This document shows positions 5,381 to 11,820 of a stretch of DNA of 11,820 nt, one piece after another. The translations under genes were made by a program, and so were the position numbers. Source of the DNA: Deltaproteobacteria bacterium. Its GTDB lineage: Bacteria > Desulfobacterota > DSM-4660 > Desulfatiglandales > Desulfatiglandaceae. The notes below the pieces were generated by a model. That model saw nothing but the letters and a program-made list of their open reading frames with translations, did no database searches and had not been told where the DNA came from. How positions within the stretch are numbered: position 1 is the stretch's first letter; each line of letters begins with the position of its first letter. The stretch is taken from the NCBI GenBank assembly GCA_019307645.1, contig JAFDJF010000014.1, positions 1 through 11,820 of the forward strand. Direction: 5' to 3'.

Positions 5381-7624
5381 ATGGAAAAAGGAATAAACGA
5401 AGTAACCAGAGACGAAACAATTAAGACTGAGAGTGAAGACGCAACCTTTGAAACCGACAGTCAGGCTTTCAACGCAGAGGTGGGCACAGGTGGCAGTGAA
5501 TCTTCAGGTTTGTCAGCACAAGGCGCTTCAGATTCATCTGGAGAAGAAATTCCGGACAGCGATAACTTCATGAAATTATATGAAGAAAGCTTGAAGAGCA
5601 TCCAGGAAGGCGAAGTAATCAAAGGCGAAATCGTTCAAGTTGGCAAAGAATATGTCTTAGTTGATATTGGTTACAAATCAGAGGGTCAAATTCCCATCGA
5701 AGAGTTTGTTGATCCAGAGGGCAACCTGACTGCCGAAGTTGGGACAAAGGTTGAAGTCCTCCTGGAACGGGGAGCAGATGACGAAGGCGCCATTGTTCTT
5801 TCAAAGGAAAAAGCGGCCAAGATTAAAATCTGGGATGATATTAAAGAAATTTATGAAAACGACGGCGTCATTAAAGGCACAATTTTATCCCGGGTTAAGG
5901 GAGGCCTTTCCGTTGACATCGGCCTGCAGGCCTTTTTGCCCGGTTCCCAGGTTGATCTGAGGCCTGTCAGGGACATGGATTCCCTGGTGGGCACGGAGCA
6001 TGAGTTCAAGATTGTAAAATATAACAAACGTCGCGGAAACATTGTTCTTTCCAGACGGGCCCTTCTGGAATCAGAACGAATGTCCATGAGAGAAAACACA
6101 CTCAATTCCCTGGAGGAGAACTCAGTTCTTACCGGAGTGGTCAAAAATATTACTGATTACGGCTTGTTTATTGACCTGGGTGGCATTGACGGCCTGGTCC
6201 ATATTACGGATATGTCCTGGGGCAGGGTCGGACATCCGTCTGAGGTTCATCAAGTTGGGGATGAAATTGAAGTCAAGGTCTTGAGTTTTGACAGAGAAAA
6301 AGAAAGGGTGTCCCTGGGGATAAAACAACTGGCGTCGGACCCATGGAGCAATGCCGAAGAAAAATACCCGATTGGCACAAAGCTAAGCGGCCGTATTGTA
6401 AGCCTTACGGATTACGGAGCATTTGTGGAAGTTGAAGAAGGTGTTGAAGGTCTGATTCATGTGTCTGAAATGTCGTGGACCAGAAAGGTCAGACACCCCT
6501 CTCAGATCGTGAACGTCGGCGATGCTGTAGAGACCATGGTTTTGAACCTTGATGTGGCAAGAAAAAGAATTTCCCTGGGGCTGAAACAGGTTGAACCCAA
6601 TCCCTGGGATATTATCGAAGAAAAGTATCCTGTGGGGACAGTTATCGAGGGGAAGATAAAAAACATTACTGATTTCGGAATTTTTATCGGCATCGATGAA
6701 GGGATAGACGGCCTGGTTCACATTTCCGATATTTCCTGGACCGTTAGGGTAAAGCACCCTTCGGAGGTTTATAAAAAAGGCCATGAAGTTCAGGCAGTTG
6801 TATTGAACGTTGACAAAGAAAATGAACGCTTTTCTCTCGGCGTCAAACAGTTGACATTGGATCCGTGGGATGAAATTCCGGAAAGATACAAGCCCGGCAC
6901 CCGGGTAACCGGCACCGTGACCAACGTGACGGATTTCGGCATCTTTGTTGAACTGGAAGAGGGTATAGAAGGCCTTGTCCATATCTCTGAGATTTCTACA
7001 GATAGACGTGGGAATCCCCTTTCGCAGTTCCAGGTCGATGACGTGATTCAGGCGAAGGTCCTGAATGTATCGCGCAAGGATAAGAAAATAGGCCTTTCGA
7101 TCCGAAAACTGGACGAAACCAGCGAGAAGGACATTTTCAAAAGCTATTTGGACAACCCCCTGGAAGCCACATCCAATTTGGGGACATTGCTGAGGGAAGA
7201 AATGATGAACCTTCAGCAGCAGCAGGAAGAATCTACTGAGGGTGCTGAGCCCCAAGAGACAGAGACATCTGAAGAGGCCGAACTTCAAACCGGGCCAGAG
7301 GCTGAAGTCGAAGACAGCTTGTCTGAAGAATCGGCATCTGAAGAGATCCCTTCTGAGAGTACGGAATCTCAGGAAATTGAGACTTCAGAACCGGAACCCC
7401 GGGATGAAGCAGTTGAAAGCGCTTCTGGAGAAGCAGCGCCTGAAGAGGATGCCTCCGGGAGTATGGAATTTCAGGAAATTGAGACTTCAGAACCGGAACC
7501 GGAACCCCGGGATGAAACAGTCAAAAGCGCTTCTGGAGAAGCAGCACCTGAAGAGGATGCTTCTGAAAGCACGGAATCACGGGAGGATGATCCTTCAGAA
7601 CCTGATTCCGAATCCGAGAAATGA
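5381..7624 (+). CDS. rpsA: 30S ribosomal protein S1 with extended acidic termini
   Basis: S1 binds mRNA on the 30S subunit and helps initiation on structured messages. Six S1/OB-fold domains begin near residues 77, 160, 247, 333, 420 and 506, each opening with a G-x-x-x-x-G strand; domains 3-6 show the canonical TDYG/TDFGxFV and GLVHISE motifs, while 1 and 2 are divergent, as expected for the ribosome-docking domains. The six-domain core ends near residue 578. Unusual are about 75 acidic, Ser-rich N-terminal residues and a C-terminal tail of about 165 residues rich in Glu, Ser, Pro and Ala; E. coli S1 is 557 aa, this is 747. The tail contains a tandem repeat (see separate entry). ATG 5381 follows a strong AGGGGGA site. 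A three-helix-like segment near residues 580-625 leads into the tail. The core identification is very firm. Confidence 0.96.
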   Translation: MEKGINEVTRDETIKTESEDATFETDSQAFNAEVGTGGSESSGLSAQGASDSSGEEIPDSDNFMKLYEESLKSIQEGEVIKGEIVQVGKEYVLVDIGYKSEGQIPIEEFVDPEGNLTAEVGTKVEVLLERGADDEGAIVLSKEKAAKIKIWDDIKEIYENDGVIKGTILSRVKGGLSVDIGLQAFLPGSQVDLRPVRDMDSLVGTEHEFKIVKYNKRRGNIVLSRRALLESERMSMRENTLNSLEENSVLTGVVKNITDYGLFIDLGGIDGLVHITDMSWGRVGHPSEVHQVGDEIEVKVLSFDREKERVSLGIKQLASDPWSNAEEKYPIGTKLSGRIVSLTDYGAFVEVEEGVEGLIHVSEMSWTRKVRHPSQIVNVGDAVETMVLNLDVARKRISLGLKQVEPNPWDIIEEKYPVGTVIEGKIKNITDFGIFIGIDEGIDGLVHISDISWTVRVKHPSEVYKKGHEVQAVVLNVDKENERFSLGVKQLTLDPWDEIPERYKPGTRVTGTVTNVTDFGIFVELEEGIEGLVHISEISTDRRGNPLSQFQVDDVIQAKVLNVSRKDKKIGLSIRKLDETSEKDIFKSYLDNPLEATSNLGTLLREEMMNLQQQQEESTEGAEPQETETSEEAELQTGPEAEVEDSLSEESASEEIPSESTESQEIETSEPEPRDEAVESASGEAAPEEDASGSMEFQEIETSEPEPEPRDETVKSASGEAAPEEDASESTESREDDPSEPDSESEK
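7355..7621 (+). repeat. In-frame tandem repeat in the rpsA tail (34/36 codons)
   Basis: Two near-identical units lie at 7355-7456 (102 bp, residues 659-692) and 7457-7564 (108 bp, residues 693-728), followed by a degenerate partial third (7565-7621). Unit hallmarks in order are a five-residue opening (ESTES or GSMEF), QEIETSEPEP, RDE, then SASGEAAPEEDAS. The second unit carries one extra GGAACC (Glu-Pro). High nucleotide identity, not just protein similarity, points to recent duplication by slippage or unequal crossover. Confidence 0.85.
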
Positions 7625-7956
7625 ACCCTGACGTCAATGGCAAAAACTTAAGGAATTTCATTTCTATTTCGTAATGGTATCCGAATATGGCTCTTGAAAA
7701 AATGTAAAAAACAATCACGAAAGCACGAAAGAGGGAAAGCACGAAATAAAAGATTTTTTCGTGTTTTCGTACTTTCGTGCTTTCGTGATGAAAATGAATT
7801 GTATCTTGCGCCTTAACCCTGACGTTGCAACTATAGGGTAACTTAGCGACAGTGCTTCCGAAGCATACCAACTGAAAACAAAAAAACTTGCTCCGCTTTT
7901 TGGCCTTCCCACGACAGCCATGCAATTCTTGAGGCCTGAGCCGCCAAGACCGGAAA
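7625..7956. other. Gene-free gap between rpsA and sppA
   Basis: These 332 bp contain no convincing gene on either strand. They hold the 76-nt hairpin at 7714-7789 and two copies of AACCCTGACGT (7624-7634 and 7815-7825) that bracket it. A poor promoter-like pair, TTGCGC (7806-7811) and TATAGG (7832-7837), has a 20-bp spacer and is not convincing. The part nearest sppA shows only a weak ribosome site. Confidence 0.6.
7714..7789. repeat. Long near-perfect hairpin made of 8-bp CACGAAAG-type repeats
   Basis: Arms 7714-7749 and 7754-7789 pair over 36 columns with only three mismatches (7732/7771, 7734/7769, 7747/7756) and two G-T wobbles, closing on a 4-nt loop (7750-7753). The outer 18 bp are perfect. 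Each arm is itself a run of four 8-bp units (tCACGAAA, gCACGAAA, gagGGAAA, gCACGAAA, and complements). No T-run follows, so it is not a classical intrinsic terminator, though in rpsA mRNA it would form a very stable 3' structure. The design is that of a REP/MITE-like dispersed palindrome; similar TTTCGTG-rich palindromes are, from memory, common in Desulfobacterota intergenic DNA. Confidence 0.85.
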
Positions 7957-8859
7957 ATGGCAAAAAATAAACGCCCGATACTGACAGTTCTGGTCATCCT
8001 TGGGGTCATCGCCCTTGTATTGGGTACATCCATGATTCTTTTCCTGAAAATGGTTGACCCGTCTGCTGAGCTGTCATTTTCCGACAGAATCGGGGTGATC
8101 CCGATCGACGGCGCCATCACCGATGCCCATGAAATCACATCACAACTGATCAGATTCAGAAAAGACAAGAGAATCAAAGCGATTGTTTTACGAATCAATT
8201 CCCCCGGCGGGGCAGTGGGACCAACCCAGGAAATCTACCGGGAAATCCGTAAAACGGTGGAGACCAAAAGTGTTGTCGCATCTTTGGGGGGAGTCGCTGC
8301 CTCCGGCGGGTATTATATTGCTGCAGCGACAGATAAGATTGTAGCCAATCCCGGCACGATCACCGGCAGCATCGGTGTTCTGATGGAGTTTATGCGGTTT
8401 GAAGATCTTCTGGAAAAAATCGGTATCAAGCTTGAAGTGCTGAAGAGTGGAGAATTTAAAGATATCGGATCTCCTCATAGAGAGCTTACCAAAAGAGACA
8501 GAGAGATTATTGATTCCTTGATCGCAGACATCCAGGGCCAGTTTGTGAAGGCAGTCGCCAATGGCAGGGATTTACCCCTGGAGAAAGTGAATCAGATAGC
8601 TGATGGGCGCGTTTTTTCGGGAGCAAGGGCCAAAGAGCTTGATCTGGTTGATGTCCTGGGCAATTTTCAGGATGCCGTTGATGTGGCCAAGGGCATGGCA
8701 GACATCGAGGGGGATGCCATCCTGGTCTATCCCAGGAAAAAAAGGATGGAATTATGGGAGTCATTTGTTAAAGGAACCGCCAGGTCTGTCAGTGAAGTGT
8801 TTCAGGGCATCAAACCGCGGTTAGAGTATAAATGGGGCGGTTTTTACGCGAGCCCTTAG
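7957..8859 (+). CDS. sppA: Signal peptide peptidase SppA, short 36K-type (S49 protease)
   Basis: Inner-membrane serine protease of family S49 that degrades cleaved signal peptides and other membrane fragments. At 300 aa it is the short, single-repeat form (as in Bacillus), not the double-length E. coli form. A single hydrophobic anchor spans about residues 8-31; the catalytic part faces the outside of the inner membrane. The nucleophile is Ser116 in GGVAASGGYYIA and the general base Lys168 in SGEFKDIGSP; their separation of 52 residues equals that of the Bacillus enzyme (Ser147/Lys199). LRINSPGG (strand before the oxyanion region) and GTITGSIGV also fit. ATG 7957 has only a weak GGAAA just upstream, so translation may be modest. 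The gene follows rpsA after a 332-bp gap and its stop overlaps the stop of the opposing downstream gene. Confidence 0.93.
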   Translation: MAKNKRPILTVLVILGVIALVLGTSMILFLKMVDPSAELSFSDRIGVIPIDGAITDAHEITSQLIRFRKDKRIKAIVLRINSPGGAVGPTQEIYREIRKTVETKSVVASLGGVAASGGYYIAAATDKIVANPGTITGSIGVLMEFMRFEDLLEKIGIKLEVLKSGEFKDIGSPHRELTKRDREIIDSLIADIQGQFVKAVANGRDLPLEKVNQIADGRVFSGARAKELDLVDVLGNFQDAVDVAKGMADIEGDAILVYPRKKRMELWESFVKGTARSVSEVFQGIKPRLEYKWGGFYASP

Positions 8860-9485
8860 GCAAAGATACTCACATCACCTTTCCCTTCTCGAATAACTTC
8901 CGGTACATCATCAATCAATGATACGACACTGGACGGGCTTGGAAAAAGCACCCCACCGTCAATGATAACATCGAGATGGGACTCGTAGGCTTCCTGAATG
9001 GAATGCGGATCATCATAGCTTGCACTGGTGCTTATAATCGGGCGACCGAATGTTTGCACAATAGCCAGGCAGATTTTATTGTCCGGAACCCGAATGCCCA
9101 CTGTTTTCCTCTTGGTAAGCATGATTTTTGGGACCAGCCGGGTCCCTTCCAGGACAAAGGTGTAAGGTCCGGGAAGGAGCCGCTTCATTGTTTTATAAGC
9201 ATAGTTGGAAACTATCGCGTACCGGCTTATTTCTTTCAGACCGTCACATACGAAAGAGAAAGGTTTTTTGAGAGGGCGGTTTTTAAGCCGATAAATAAGC
9301 TGTATTCCCTTTTTGTTGTAAAGGTCACATCCGATTCCGTAAAATGTATCCGTAGGGTAGGCAATCAGCCCTCCGTTTTCCAGAACATCGCTGACGCGAT
9401 TAATTAAACGCTGTTGCGGGTTGTCCGGATTAATGGAGAAAACAGGGGATTTTTTGTTTTTGCCTGTGGATCGAGTTCTTGCCAT
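8856..9485 (-). CDS. YciO/TsaC/Sua5-family protein (possible threonylcarbamoyl-AMP synthase)
   Basis: A YrdC-fold protein of 209 aa. The family makes threonylcarbamoyl-AMP from Thr, bicarbonate and ATP for the t6A modification of ANN-decoding tRNAs; the YciO branch has an uncertain role. From memory it aligns end to end with E. coli YciO: INPDNPQQRLINR (18-30), YPTDTFYGIGC (43-53), PGPYTFVLEGT (105-115), RKTVGIRVP (126-134), STSAS (152-156), IIDGG and VIREGKGDV at the end. However K68-N-R70-P71 keeps the KxRP nucleotide/Thr-binding signature of true TsaC/Sua5, which I recall as altered in E. coli YciO. There is no Sua5 C-terminal domain. ATG is at 9485-9483, with GGA about eight bases upstream. 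It is the only minus-strand gene here, its stop overlapping the sppA stop. The family is firm; activity is undecided. Confidence 0.88.
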   Translation of the reverse strand: MARTRSTGKNKKSPVFSINPDNPQQRLINRVSDVLENGGLIAYPTDTFYGIGCDLYNKKGIQLIYRLKNRPLKKPFSFVCDGLKEISRYAIVSNYAYKTMKRLLPGPYTFVLEGTRLVPKIMLTKRKTVGIRVPDNKICLAIVQTFGRPIISTSASYDDPHSIQEAYESHLDVIIDGGVLFPSPSSVVSLIDDVPEVIREGKGDVSIFA

Positions 9486-9509
9486 TTTTAAATCCAGGGG
9501 AGCATTTAC
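9486..9509. promoter_or_regulatory. 24-bp divergent start region of yciO-like gene and pilD
   Basis: Only 24 bp separate the two divergent start codons. It holds the pilD ribosome site GGGGAG (9497-9502, seven bases before ATG 9510) and, on the other strand, the CCTGGAT site of the YciO-like gene (9493-9499), the two overlapping base for base. No room remains for promoters, so transcription of each gene must begin inside or beyond the other's coding region, or leaderless. Confidence 0.7.
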
Positions 9510-10286
9510 ATGGAAATAAGCTCGGTTATGGTTGTTTACTCCGCCCTGTTTGGGCTTGCCTTAGGGAGTTTCATGAACGTATGCATCTATCGCATTCCCC
9601 TTAAAAAGTCTATTGTCAGCCCGCCGTCAAGCTGCCCCAATTGCGGTGAAAGGATCAGGTTCTATGACAACATCCCCTTGATCAGCTATCTCCTCCTTCT
9701 GGGTAAATGCAGACATTGCAGCAATCCTCTTGCGTGGCATTACCCGCTTGTGGAGGCCCTGACCGGATTACTCAGTGTGGCTTTGTTTATCAGATATGGT
9801 CTGAGTTATCAATACTTTCTCTACCTGCTGTTCACTTCAGTCCTTGTGACAATCAGTTTTATTGACCTTCACCACAAAATCATCCCCGATGTCCTTTCCC
9901 TGTCCGGGATTGTTGTGGGATTGGCAGCCTCTTTTATGCCCGGTACGATTTCGTGGCTGGATTCGCTTATAGGGATCATTGCCGGCGGTGGGTCGCTTTT
10001 TCTCGTGGCATTTGTCTATGAACGTATCACTGGAAGAGAGGGGATGGGAGGTGGTGATATAAAGCTCCTGGCTATGATCGGTGCGTGGCTGGGCTGGCGG
10101 CAATTGTATTTAGTTGTACTGATATCTTCTCTGGTCGGTGCCATTGTCGGGATCGCCTTTCTCCTGATGGCCGGCAAAGGATTCCGGGTTAGAATACCGT
10201 TTGGTCCCTTTCTTTCTTTGGGCGCAATGGCCTGTCTTTTTTTTGGGCCTGAGCTTATGAACTGGTATTCACAGTTACTTCAATAG
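9510..10286 (+). CDS. pilD: Prepilin peptidase / N-methyltransferase
   Basis: Polytopic inner-membrane aspartic peptidase of family A24A that cleaves the leader of type IV prepilins and type II secretion pseudopilins and methylates the new N-terminus. At 258 aa it has the length of full bifunctional enzymes. The cytoplasmic N-terminal loop carries the two CxxC pairs C42/C45 (CPNC) and C67/C70 (CRHC), preceded by GSFMNVCIYRIP. Catalytic Asp119 is in SFIDLHHKIIPD and Asp183 in GGGDIKLL; the following KLLAMIGAWLGW and PFGPFLSLGA are typical. About eight hydrophobic segments are visible. The ribosome site GGGGAG precedes ATG 9510 by seven bases. No pilin genes are in the window. The histidine kinase starts 11 bp downstream, suggesting one operon. 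Confidence 0.95.
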   Translation: MEISSVMVVYSALFGLALGSFMNVCIYRIPLKKSIVSPPSSCPNCGERIRFYDNIPLISYLLLLGKCRHCSNPLAWHYPLVEALTGLLSVALFIRYGLSYQYFLYLLFTSVLVTISFIDLHHKIIPDVLSLSGIVVGLAASFMPGTISWLDSLIGIIAGGGSLFLVAFVYERITGREGMGGGDIKLLAMIGAWLGWRQLYLVVLISSLVGAIVGIAFLLMAGKGFRVRIPFGPFLSLGAMACLFFGPELMNWYSQLLQ

Positions 10287-10297
10287 AGAGCGTTCTT

Positions 10298-11820
10298 GTG
10301 TCACGATTCCCCCTGCACAGCTTAAGAACAACAGTTATGGCCCATCTGGCCTTCCTGATATTGTCTGCCATGCTTCTGATGAACGTCGCCATGATCAAAT
10401 TGGCAGAAAATCACATCATTGAAACCAAACTGCAAACAGGTCGATTGCTGCTCAATACACTGAAACAACTGGTGAGCAATGAGATCGCGTGCCGGGACCG
10501 GTCGTGGGAAGAGATGGGGGCAGATCCCCGGTTCAAAACTGAAGTTACCCGTTTACTTGACTTAGGAGATTTTTCAGGGGCAATGTTGCTCAAAGGACTT
10601 GGCCGGCGGGTTTTCAGCGCCGGAACATGGGGGGAAGCGGAGAGAAGCGCTGTGTCCATTTCCAGGGAGTGCTTTTCGACGAGAAACCTTTCTTTTGATT
10701 TTTTTGGAACGACCTGGGGCGTGTTCTGGCTTGCCCATGAAAGGGTCAATATGTCCGCGCCTGTATTCGTTGAAGGACGTCTTGTGGGGGTCGCCACTAT
10801 CGGTGCAGATCTCAGGCCCCTGTATCAACGGTTGCGGGAGTCAGAAAGAGTCGTCCTCATCTACATTTTTTTGAATACGGTCATTCTTGTTCTGTTCGGG
10901 GTCTATCTTCTCTCCCGAACCGTGGTCAAGCCAATCCATGGACTCCTGAACATAACAGAGGAGTTTAAAGACGTGGAGTCCGTGCCACCCATGGAGGATT
11001 CATCCCCGAACGAAATAGGCCAGCTGTTTCGTTCCCTCAACGTGATGCTCAAACATCTGGAGCAGAATAAAAAGGAGCTGAAAGAGTATATTCGCTCGCT
11101 TGAGAATGCCAACCAGGAAATAAAAAAGGCCCAGGATGAAATCATTAAATCTGAAAAACTTGCATCCGTAGGTCGGCTGGCCACCGGCGTGGCACATGAG
11201 ATCGGCAACCCCATTGGGATCGTCCTGGGCTACCTGGACTTGCTTAAGGGTAACGACTTGAACAGGGAAGAAAGGCAGGATTTCCTGGATCGTATGGAAT
11301 CGGAGATTACGCGAATCAATCAGATAATCAGAGACCTTCTCGACTTTTCCAGATCCTCAAGCAATGCTGTCAAGCAGGTGAACGTCCATGAGTTGATCAA
11401 GGAAACACTGGAAATGCTTAATCCCCAGCCGATGATGGCCCATCTACAGATGAAGCCGGACCTTGAAGCGTCCAGGGATGTGGTCTGGGCGGACCCTAAC
11501 CAGTTAAAACAGGTTTTTCTCAATATTATTATGAATGCTGCCGATGCCATGGGAGAAGCGCTCACGGATGATAATGTTTCGGCCAACATTCTGACCGTAA
11601 AGACCGAAAACCGGGGAGATTCCATAGAAGTCCGGTTTGCGGATGTGGGACCGGGCATCAAACAGGAAGAACTCGCCCGCATTTTTGACCCCTTTTTCAC
11701 AACCAAAGAGCCCGGCAAGGGAACCGGACTTGGCTTGTCGGTATGTTACAGTATCATAGAAGGATTGGGGGGAGAAATCTTTGCTGAAAGCACACCTGGA
11801 GAAGGCACAACGGTCGTTGT
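10298..11820 (+). CDS. Sensor histidine kinase (Cache-HAMP-HisKA-HATPase), 3' truncated
   Basis: The frame is open from GTG 10298 to the window end (about 507 codons); ATG 10337 is an in-frame alternative. AGAGAG at 10285-10290 is a modest ribosome site. Order: membrane helix (about 13-33), periplasmic sensor (about 34-184) ending in NMSAPVFVEGRLVGVATIG, which resembles a single Cache domain, second helix (about 185-206), HAMP (about 207-258, VVKPIHGLL), coiled coil (about 262-290), HisKA with phospho-acceptor His300 in GVAHEIGNPIG, then HATPase with N-box Asn413 (NIIMNAADAM), G1 Asp449 (DVGPGI), F-box FDPFFTTK and G2 GTGLGLS. The H-box and N-box are of the type that partners NtrC-family sigma-54 regulators, as in PilS, AtoS or ZraS. 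A response regulator may follow beyond the window. Its nearness to pilD suggests, but does not prove, a role in pilus or surface control. Confidence 0.92.
   Translation, partial: MSRFPLHSLRTTVMAHLAFLILSAMLLMNVAMIKLAENHIIETKLQTGRLLLNTLKQLVSNEIACRDRSWEEMGADPRFKTEVTRLLDLGDFSGAMLLKGLGRRVFSAGTWGEAERSAVSISRECFSTRNLSFDFFGTTWGVFWLAHERVNMSAPVFVEGRLVGVATIGADLRPLYQRLRESERVVLIYIFLNTVILVLFGVYLLSRTVVKPIHGLLNITEEFKDVESVPPMEDSSPNEIGQLFRSLNVMLKHLEQNKKELKEYIRSLENANQEIKKAQDEIIKSEKLASVGRLATGVAHEIGNPIGIVLGYLDLLKGNDLNREERQDFLDRMESEITRINQIIRDLLDFSRSSSNAVKQVNVHELIKETLEMLNPQPMMAHLQMKPDLEASRDVVWADPNQLKQVFLNIIMNAADAMGEALTDDNVSANILTVKTENRGDSIEVRFADVGPGIKQEELARIFDPFFTTKEPGKGTGLGLSVCYSIIEGLGGEIFAESTPGEGTTVV

Noticed and set aside
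6383..7288. 301-aa open frame on the minus strand inside rpsA
   Set aside because: It lies wholly antisense to the repeated S1 domains; the length follows from GA-rich codons that avoid stops on the other strand. The translation has no recognisable domain, and rpsA itself is unmistakable.
7242..7631. 129-aa plus-strand frame in the rpsA tail
   Set aside because: Frame-shifted reading of the tandem repeat; Lys/Arg-rich only because GAA/GAG codons are read out of frame.
7714..7789. Rho-independent terminator of rpsA
   Set aside because: The stem is far longer than usual, not GC-rich, and is followed by GATGAAAATG rather than a T-run; described as a repeat hairpin instead.
7806..7837. sppA promoter TTGCGC / TATAGG
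   Set aside because: The 20-bp spacer and poor hexamer matches make it unconvincing.
7521..8198. 225-aa minus-strand frame through the rpsA end, the hairpin and the sppA start
   Set aside because: It crosses two firm genes on the other strand and reads through the palindrome, giving a typical spurious HESTKVRKHEK-type peptide.
10599..10874. Short plus-strand frame within the kinase sensor region
   Set aside because: The frame in use is the other one, open from 10298 to the window end and carrying all kinase motifs.
1..11820. CRISPR array, tRNA/rRNA genes, transposase or phage genes
   Set aside because: No regularly spaced repeats with unique spacers, no cloverleaf-like segment, and no mobile-element protein was seen on either strand.

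Overview
This looks like a chromosomal segment of a Gram-negative anaerobe of the Desulfobacterota (former Deltaproteobacteria, Desulfobacterales-like). The evidence is the run hisC - cmk - rpsA - sppA, an S1 protein with six S1 domains and acidic extensions, an MmgE/PrpD enzyme beside a cyclic-nucleotide signalling protein, and PilD next to a Cache/HAMP histidine kinase. The assignment rests on gene content and remembered family sequences, not on a search.

Layout. 1-1188: 3' part of an MmgE/PrpD-family enzyme, start outside the window. 1345-3354: a multidomain signalling protein with four membrane segments, coiled coil, class III nucleotide cyclase, TPR and HD-GYP-like domain. 3466-4551: hisC, a PLP aminotransferase. 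4609-5271: cmk, cytidylate kinase. 5381-7624: rpsA, ribosomal protein S1, with a tandemly repeated acidic tail. 7625-7956: a gene-free gap holding a 76-nt near-perfect hairpin built of 8-bp repeats. 7957-8859: sppA, membrane-anchored serine protease. 8856-9485 (minus strand): a YciO/TsaC/Sua5-family protein. 9510-10286: pilD, prepilin peptidase. 10298 to the window end: a sensor histidine kinase, cut off at its C-terminus.

How the parts fit. hisC, cmk and rpsA form a housekeeping block (amino acid, nucleotide, translation), probably partly co-transcribed. sppA and the YciO-like gene converge with overlapping stop codons. The YciO-like gene and pilD diverge from start codons only 24 bp apart, so their promoters must lie in each other's coding sequence or in a shared tiny gap. 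pilD and the kinase are 11 bp apart and probably one operon, linking type IV pilin/pseudopilin processing with a two-component system whose regulator may lie just downstream.

The most interesting item is the 1345-3354 protein. It joins a cyclase that keeps its metal, substrate and transition-state residues (Lys/Thr specificity pair, class IIIb-like) to an HD-GYP domain that has lost the His of the HD doublet and one His of the HHE motif. This suggests one protein that makes a cyclic nucleotide and senses, rather than degrades, another. I see no RNA genes, CRISPR array, transposase or phage genes.
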